NCBI GenBank assembly: GCA_023958085.1
Contig: JAMLGI010000006.1
Span: 62,001 to 126,000, forward strand
DNA from: Solirubrobacterales bacterium
Lineage (GTDB): Bacteria; Actinomycetota; Thermoleophilia; Solirubrobacterales; 70-9
Direction of reading: 5' to 3'
DNA length: 64,000 nt
Shown here: piece by piece, positions 59,601 to 64,000 of the stretch
Position numbering within the stretch: the stretch's first letter is position 1
Layout of the letters: each line of letters starts with the position of its first letter
Notes under the pieces: generated by a model
What the model was told of the DNA's origin: nothing
Databases searched by the model: none
What the model saw: only the letters and a program-made list of their open reading frames with translations
Translations under genes and position numbers: made by a program

Positions 59601-60380
59601 TCAAACCGTCCGCTGGTAGGAGCGGAAGGCGCGGGTGGCGAAGATCGCCATCAGGATGCTGAAGGCGACCAGGAGCGCGGTCCGGGAGAGGATCAGGCCC
59701 CAGTCGGGGGTGGCGTCCATCGCCGCCGAGCGGCCCGCCTCGATCGCCCAGTTGACCGGGTTGAAGTGAGCCACCGAGGCGATCCAGTCCGGGGCGAGAT
59801 CGAGCGGGATGAAGGCCGAGGCGAGGAAGGTCAGCGGCAGCAGCAGGAACTGCATCAGGGCGATCAGGCTCTCCTCCTTGCGGATCAGCAGGGCCATCCC
59901 GTTGGAGAAGGCGCCGAAGGCCGATCCGAGCAGGGCCGAGATCACGACCAGGATGATCAGCCCGCCGATCCCGCCAGGATAGGTCGCGCCCATGATCGCC
60001 GCCAGAACCAGCACGATCGCTGCCTGGATCGCGACGCTGAGCGCTCCCTGGAGCAGACGGCCGAGGATGATCGAGGAGCGGGCGGCGGGGGAGACCAGGA
60101 AACGGTCGATGATGCCGCGATCCAGTTCCTGGATCATCGCCATCCCGTTCCAGCCGGCCGAAAAGAAGGCGGTCATCACGATCACCCCGGGGGTGATGAA
60201 CTCGAGGAAGCTGACCCCGGGAGGCCAGCCGGGGGTGTTCTCCATGGTGGTGAACAGCCCGCCGAACAGCACCAGCCAGATGATCGGCTGGATCAAGGTG
60301 ACGATGATCCACATCGGCTGCCTTAGCAGCGCCCGGATGTGACGGTCGGCCATGTACCAGGTGTCCGCGAGTGCCTTCAT
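59601..60380 (-). CDS. ABC-2 type export permease
   Basis: 259 aa with six transmembrane helices. The ABC-2 pattern is PGVIVMTAFFSAGWNGMAMIQELDRG, then a central hydrophobic block, and LLPLTFLASAFIPLDLAPDW. It is of the DrrB/NodJ type. It overlaps the ATPase gene by 4 nt and forms a two-gene exporter with it. The cargo (drug, lipid or polysaccharide) is unknown. Confidence 0.92.
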   Translation of the reverse strand: MKALADTWYMADRHIRALLRQPMWIIVTLIQPIIWLVLFGGLFTTMENTPGWPPGVSFLEFITPGVIVMTAFFSAGWNGMAMIQELDRGIIDRFLVSPAARSSIILGRLLQGALSVAIQAAIVLVLAAIMGATYPGGIGGLIILVVISALLGSAFGAFSNGMALLIRKEESLIALMQFLLLPLTFLASAFIPLDLAPDWIASVAHFNPVNWAIEAGRSAAMDATPDWGLILSRTALLVAFSILMAIFATRAFRSYQRTV

Positions 60381-61390
60381 GCCGCCGCCCCCTTTCTGTC
60401 CTTGCCGGCTTTGCGTGTTTCCTCGGCCAGCTTCTCCGCTTCCTCCATGGTCCGGCCGGTGAACTTGAGGTAGACGTCATCGAGCGAGGGGCGCGACACG
60501 GTGACCGAGTCGGCACTGATCCCGGCCGCGTCCAGCCGCTGCAGGATCGCCGGGACCGAACGGGCGCCGTCGGCCGCCCGGGTGAACAGGATCCCTTCGC
60601 GGATCTCGATCACGCCGAGACCGTCCAGTCCGGCCAGGGCGGTCTCGGCGGCACCGTTCACAACCTCGTGGCCGACCTCGATCTGGATCGCGTCACCTTC
60701 GAGGTCATGTTTCAGCTCGTCCGGGGTGCCCTCGGCCACGATCCGGCCGCGATCGACAATCGCCAGCCGGTCGGCGAGATGGTCTGCCTCCTCCAGGTAG
60801 TGGGTGGTCAGCAGGATCGTGGTGCCCTCGGACCGGGTCAGTCCGGAAATCTCGTCCCACATCCCGACCCGCACCTCGGGGTCGAGTCCGGTGGTCGGCT
60901 CGTCCAGAAACAGCACCGCGGGCTTGTGGATCAGGGCGATCGCCACGGTCAGCCGCCGTTCCATGCCACCGGAGTAGCCGCGCACGATCCGGTCGCCGGA
61001 ATCGGTGAGTTTGAAGGTTTCCAGCAGCTGGTCGATCCGGCTCTCCAGCTCCCGGCCGCGCATCCCGTAAAGCCGGCCCTGAAGCCGCAGGTTCTCCCGT
61101 CCGGTCGCCTCCCGGTCCGCGGTCGAACTCTGGGCGACCACTCCGATCCGGCGGCGCACCTCACTCTGCTGCCGGTCCACATCAAGACCCATCACCCGGG
61201 CGCTGCCTGAGGTGGCTTTCGAGAGGGTGGTGAGGATCTTCACGGTGGTTGACTTGCCGGCCCCGTTCGGACCCAGCAGCCCGAAAACGGTACCCGTGCC
61301 GGCCTCGAAGGAAACCCCCTCAAGTGCCTTGATGCCCCCCGGGTACTCCTTGGCGAGATCCTCGACCTCGATCGCGTTTCCGTCTGTCAT
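60377..61390 (-). CDS. ABC exporter ATPase (DrrA-like)
   Basis: 337 aa. Walker A GPNGAGKST (~residue 40), signature YSGGMERRL (a variant of SGGMRRRL), Walker B AVLFLDEPTTGLDP and TTHYLEEADHLADRL. The ~100-residue C-terminal part ends in the DrrA-type SRPSLDDVYLKFTGR. The ATG at 61390 begins the conserved domain. Co-operonic with the ABC-2 permease. Confidence 0.93.
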   Translation of the reverse strand: MTDGNAIEVEDLAKEYPGGIKALEGVSFEAGTGTVFGLLGPNGAGKSTTVKILTTLSKATSGSARVMGLDVDRQQSEVRRRIGVVAQSSTADREATGRENLRLQGRLYGMRGRELESRIDQLLETFKLTDSGDRIVRGYSGGMERRLTVAIALIHKPAVLFLDEPTTGLDPEVRVGMWDEISGLTRSEGTTILLTTHYLEEADHLADRLAIVDRGRIVAEGTPDELKHDLEGDAIQIEVGHEVVNGAAETALAGLDGLGVIEIREGILFTRAADGARSVPAILQRLDAAGISADSVTVSRPSLDDVYLKFTGRTMEEAEKLAEETRKAGKDRKGAAA

Positions 61391-61615
61391 CTCTGCTCCG
61401 GTCTGCGGTGGTTGCTTGGCAGCGCCGGCGGTGACAGTACCCGACCGGGCCAGGCCACAACCGGGCAAGGCCACGACCGGCCCATGCCACAACCGGTGGC
61501 CCGGGTGCCAGCAGGCGATCCAGCCGGTTCGCTGGACCTCCGGGTCGGCAGGGCCGGTCGCTTGCTGATCGTGCGGGACGGCGGTATCTTCATCCCACCA
61601 ACAGAGGGGGTGCTC

Positions 61616-62620
61616 ATGGGCAGGGTCGTGGCAGGGTTTCTTTCAGGGTTGCTGGTCTCAATGGTTTTCGCGGTGGGGGCGCAGGCGGCATCGGTCGCCT
61701 ATCTCGACAAGGGCGGGGTATGGGTTTCATCGCTGGACGGCAAGCAGAAACGCAAGATCGCAAGCAAGACCAGGGACGGCAGGAAGTGGACCGAGCTGGC
61801 CCAGTCCGACAACGGCCGGATCGTGGCGGTGCGACGCGAGCCGGGCAAGATCTCCAACATCAACCGGTTCCAGATCTGGAGTCCGACCGGCAAACCGATC
61901 CACCTGGGGATACTGAGCGCTGAAACCGGCTGGACTTCGTACGCCTATCCGCTGTCGCTCGATCTCACCGCGGACGGACGCAACGTCGTCTATGGCTACT
62001 CGAACTACAACTACGGCTATCCGGTCGGCACACTGGAGAACGGTACATACGTCCTCTACGCCGACCGTTACCAGACCACCCCGTTCAAGATCACCGATGA
62101 GAGTTGGCCAACCACCGTCGGCAACCGGCTGGTCACCGCCCGGTCGCAGGGCACCGTAACCCGGACTATCGTGGACGTCCAGCGGACCACCGGGCAGCCG
62201 CCGTGGTCCCAGAAGTTCGATCCCTGGATTGACATCAGCGCGACCGGATACGAACTGCAGCGCACCGACGTCGCCGCCAACCGGAAGTTGGTCGCGGTTG
62301 AGGGGGTCAAGTGGGGTGGCGACGGAGCTGGCTGGGCGTCGGCGATCGTGATCGCCAGGATCAATGGTCCTGGTAGCACCCTGACCGCTAGTTGCGTGCT
62401 TCCAACGAAGGGAGAGGCGGGAGATGTGAGCATCTCTCAGGACGGGAAATCGCTTGCCTGGCATGACCGGCGGGGAGTTGTGGTTGCCGGGGCGCCGACC
62501 TTCGGTGGCACCGACACCTGCAAGTTGAAGCGACGGGTGAAGGTGATCTCGAAGACCGCCAAGCAGCCCTCGATCGGCAACGCCAAGGTGAAGGTCAAGA
62601 AGAAGCGAAAACGGCGCTGA
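61616..62620 (+). CDS. Secreted TolB-like beta-propeller protein
   Basis: 334 aa. A signal peptide (GFLSGLLVSMVFAVGAQA) is followed by propeller-like repeats (VAYLDKGGVWVSSLDGKQKR, then SLDLTADGRNVVYGYS and SISQDGKSLAWHDRR). Two Cys late in the protein and a strongly basic tail (VKVKKKRKRR) are notable. The ATG follows AGAGGGGG. Function unknown; its 3' end is 6 nt from the converging acyltransferase gene. Confidence 0.75.
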   Translation: MGRVVAGFLSGLLVSMVFAVGAQAASVAYLDKGGVWVSSLDGKQKRKIASKTRDGRKWTELAQSDNGRIVAVRREPGKISNINRFQIWSPTGKPIHLGILSAETGWTSYAYPLSLDLTADGRNVVYGYSNYNYGYPVGTLENGTYVLYADRYQTTPFKITDESWPTTVGNRLVTARSQGTVTRTIVDVQRTTGQPPWSQKFDPWIDISATGYELQRTDVAANRKLVAVEGVKWGGDGAGWASAIVIARINGPGSTLTASCVLPTKGEAGDVSISQDGKSLAWHDRRGVVVAGAPTFGGTDTCKLKRRVKVISKTAKQPSIGNAKVKVKKKRKRR

Positions 62621-62626
62621 GGACGG

Positions 62627-63289
62627 TCAGCCCTCCGCCGGAAGCTTCATCACCCCGGGGGTGCCGGGCTCCGGTTCGACCGGGTCGGGCCATCGGAGCG
62701 TTTCCGGCGCCTCGCGCATGCGGATGATGCGGGCCGGGACGCCACCAACCACCGCATTGGCCGGGACATCCTTGGTGACCACCGAGTTGGTGCCGATCAC
62801 CGAGTTGTCGCCGACCTTTACCCCGCGGAGGATTGCGGCTCCGTAGCCGATCCAGACGTTCGCCCCGACGATCACGTCCTCCTTGTAGATCCCCTGCCTG
62901 CGGATCGCGATCTCTGTGTCAACCACCCCGTGATCGAAGTCGATGAACATGGTGCGGTCGGCGATCACGCACTCCGGCCCGATCCGGACGTGCTGGTAGC
63001 AGGAGATGGTGCATTCCTGGCCCATCACCGTCTTGTCGCCGATCTCGACCGTTCCCTCGTGGCAGCGGATCTTGGTGCCGTCCCCGATCCAGACCCAGCG
63101 CCCGAACCTCATCGATCCGGTCCGCCCGGTCTGGAGGGCGAGATCACGGCCGAAGAAGACCGGCCCGCCGGTCTGCCAGCGGTGGCCGGAACGGGTCAAC
63201 AGGCGCCGCCACAGGTAGCGCCAGAAGAGCAGGGCGTACTTTGGCCGGAGCATCCGGTTCCGTCTGGCGAAGGAGAGCAGCTCGATCAC
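62627..63289 (-). CDS. Hexapeptide-repeat acyltransferase (WcaF/MaaB-like)
   Basis: 220 aa left-handed beta-helix. The repeat ladder runs from WVWIGDGTKIRCHEG through IGDKTVMGQECTISC to VIVGANVWIGYGAAILRGV and NSVIGTNSVVTKDVPANAV. Catalytic His candidate in the DFDHG segment (~residue 118). Such enzymes O-acetylate sugars of surface polysaccharides. The GTG start at 63289 follows TAGGAT by 10 nt. It is divergent from meaB. Confidence 0.85.
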   Translation of the reverse strand: MIELLSFARRNRMLRPKYALLFWRYLWRRLLTRSGHRWQTGGPVFFGRDLALQTGRTGSMRFGRWVWIGDGTKIRCHEGTVEIGDKTVMGQECTISCYQHVRIGPECVIADRTMFIDFDHGVVDTEIAIRRQGIYKEDVIVGANVWIGYGAAILRGVKVGDNSVIGTNSVVTKDVPANAVVGGVPARIIRMREAPETLRWPDPVEPEPGTPGVMKLPAEG

Positions 63290-63326
63290 GGCCCGCCGGA
63301 TCCTAACCGCCTAGACTGGCCTCGCG

Positions 63327-64000
63327 ATGGCCTCGACCCCGAGTGGCACCCATACTCTGGCCGAACGGCTGCTTGCCGGTGATCGACGGGCGCTGGCCCG
63401 GGCGATCACCCTGGTCGAGAATGATGATCCCGGCGGCTGGGATCTGGTCCGGGAGGTTTTCTCTCACACCGGCAATGCCCGTGTGGTCGGTTTCACCGGA
63501 CCCCCCGGGGTGGGAAAGAGCACCCTGGTCGGGGCGCTTTCCGGGGAGCTGCGGAAGCTGGACCGCGAGGTGGCGGTGCTGGCGATCGACCCGTCGAGTC
63601 CGTTCACTCAGGGGGCGCTGCTCGGCGACCGTATCCGCCTTTCGGAACACTTCCTCGATCGCAAGATCTTCATCCGTTCGATGGCGTCCCGAGGGGCACT
63701 GGGCGGCCTTTCCGAGGCGGCGCTCCAGGCGGCGCTCCTGATGGACGCCTCCGGCAAGGACGACGTGCTGATCGAGACGGTCGGGGTCGGCCAGGGTGAG
63801 ATCGACATCGTTGATCACGCCGACACGATCGTGCTGGCCCTGATGCCGGGTTCCGGTGACTCGATCCAGGCGCTGAAGGCCGGGGTGATGGAGATCCCGG
63901 ACGTGATCGTGGTCAACAAGGCCGATCACCCGATGACCGACACCATGGTCAGGGAGGTCCGTGGGGCCCTGGACCTGGGACGGACCGGGGATGGCTGGGA
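63327..64000 (+). CDS. meaB: MeaB/ArgK-type G-protein chaperone, C-terminus beyond the window
   Basis: The first 224 residues are visible. After LAERLLAGDRRALARAITLVE comes the P-loop GFTGPPGVGKSTLVGAL, then LAIDPSSPFTQGALLGDRIR, IRSMASRGALGGLSEA, VLIETVGVGQGEIDI and VVNKAD, all typical of MeaB, which protects and loads cobalamin in methylmalonyl-CoA mutase. TAGACT lies 9 nt before the ATG (leaderless). The mutase gene is not in the window. Confidence 0.9.
   Translation, partial: MASTPSGTHTLAERLLAGDRRALARAITLVENDDPGGWDLVREVFSHTGNARVVGFTGPPGVGKSTLVGALSGELRKLDREVAVLAIDPSSPFTQGALLGDRIRLSEHFLDRKIFIRSMASRGALGGLSEAALQAALLMDASGKDDVLIETVGVGQGEIDIVDHADTIVLALMPGSGDSIQALKAGVMEIPDVIVVNKADHPMTDTMVREVRGALDLGRTGDGW

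Noticed and set aside
1-64000. tRNA, rRNA, insertion sequence or prophage
   Set aside because: I found no T-loop-like tRNA ends, no rRNA sequence, and no transposase or integrase on either strand.

Overview
The window is high-GC DNA that is almost entirely coding, with short intergenic gaps. I read it as a chromosomal segment of an actinobacterium, most likely class Thermoleophilia (Solirubrobacterales-like). The support is: two LLM-class F420-type oxidoreductases and a PPOX-class protein, an Rv1264-type adenylate cyclase, a pair of ArsA/Get3-like ATPases, a GH57/GT4/methyltransferase set in the order of mycobacterial Rv3030-Rv3031-Rv3032, split pntAA/pntAB/pntB, class II FBPase, and many genes with a -10-like hexamer only 6-10 nt before the start codon (leaderless transcription). 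The class assignment is inference. I saw no tRNA, rRNA, CRISPR array, transposase or integrase.

Layout. 1-4.8 kb: GreA-type factor, GST-like and thioesterase-like proteins, a DUF3037/HipA-like kinase pair, BioY and a SHOCT membrane protein. 4.9-7.3 kb: GH113-like glycosidase and a coiled-coil NlpC/P60 hydrolase. 7.4-12.4 kb: two membrane proteins, a MarR-MFS operon with a clear operator, an FAD oxidoreductase and a PPOX protein, closed by a 25-bp-stem hairpin. 12.5-16.2 kb: a four-gene osmoprotectant (betaine/choline-type) ABC transporter. 16.3-20.7 kb: a coiled-coil M23 peptidase, an MtaD-like deaminase, and two adjacent toxin-antitoxin-like modules (FitAB-type and a DUF4258/DUF2283-like pair). 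20.7-31 kb: a crotonase-HD fusion, thiolase, L-2-hydroxyglutarate oxidase-like protein, CtpE-like P-type ATPase, LLM oxidoreductase and an orphan adenine methyltransferase. 30.6-33.5 kb: proton-translocating transhydrogenase operon. 33.5-42 kb: ArsC-like protein, a pilin-leader/Vps62-like fusion, GlpX, YihY, the principal sigma factor with a near-consensus promoter, a prepilin peptidase and an HxlR regulator. 42-46.3 kb: a large unknown protein convergent with two ArsA-like ATPases. 46.5-51.8 kb: parA-ftsZ-ggt-cyclase, all overlapping or nearly so. 52-58 kb: two methyltransferases, GH57, GT4 and glutamate dehydrogenase. 58-64 kb: PQQ-like propeller lipoprotein, ABC-2 exporter, secreted propeller protein, hexapeptide acyltransferase and the start of MeaB.

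Functional links: the pilin-like fusion (34.5 kb) and the prepilin peptidase (41.1 kb) share a 29-nt upstream motif at the same distance from their start codons, suggesting co-regulation of substrate and processing enzyme. The 53-56.4 kb genes look like a pathway for a methylated alpha-glucan. The parA-ftsZ operon ties chromosome partitioning to division, and its FtsZ carries a long disordered N-terminal extension. The crotonase-HD (MESH1/RelA-like) fusion at 20.7-22.1 kb is the most unusual protein architecture in the window.
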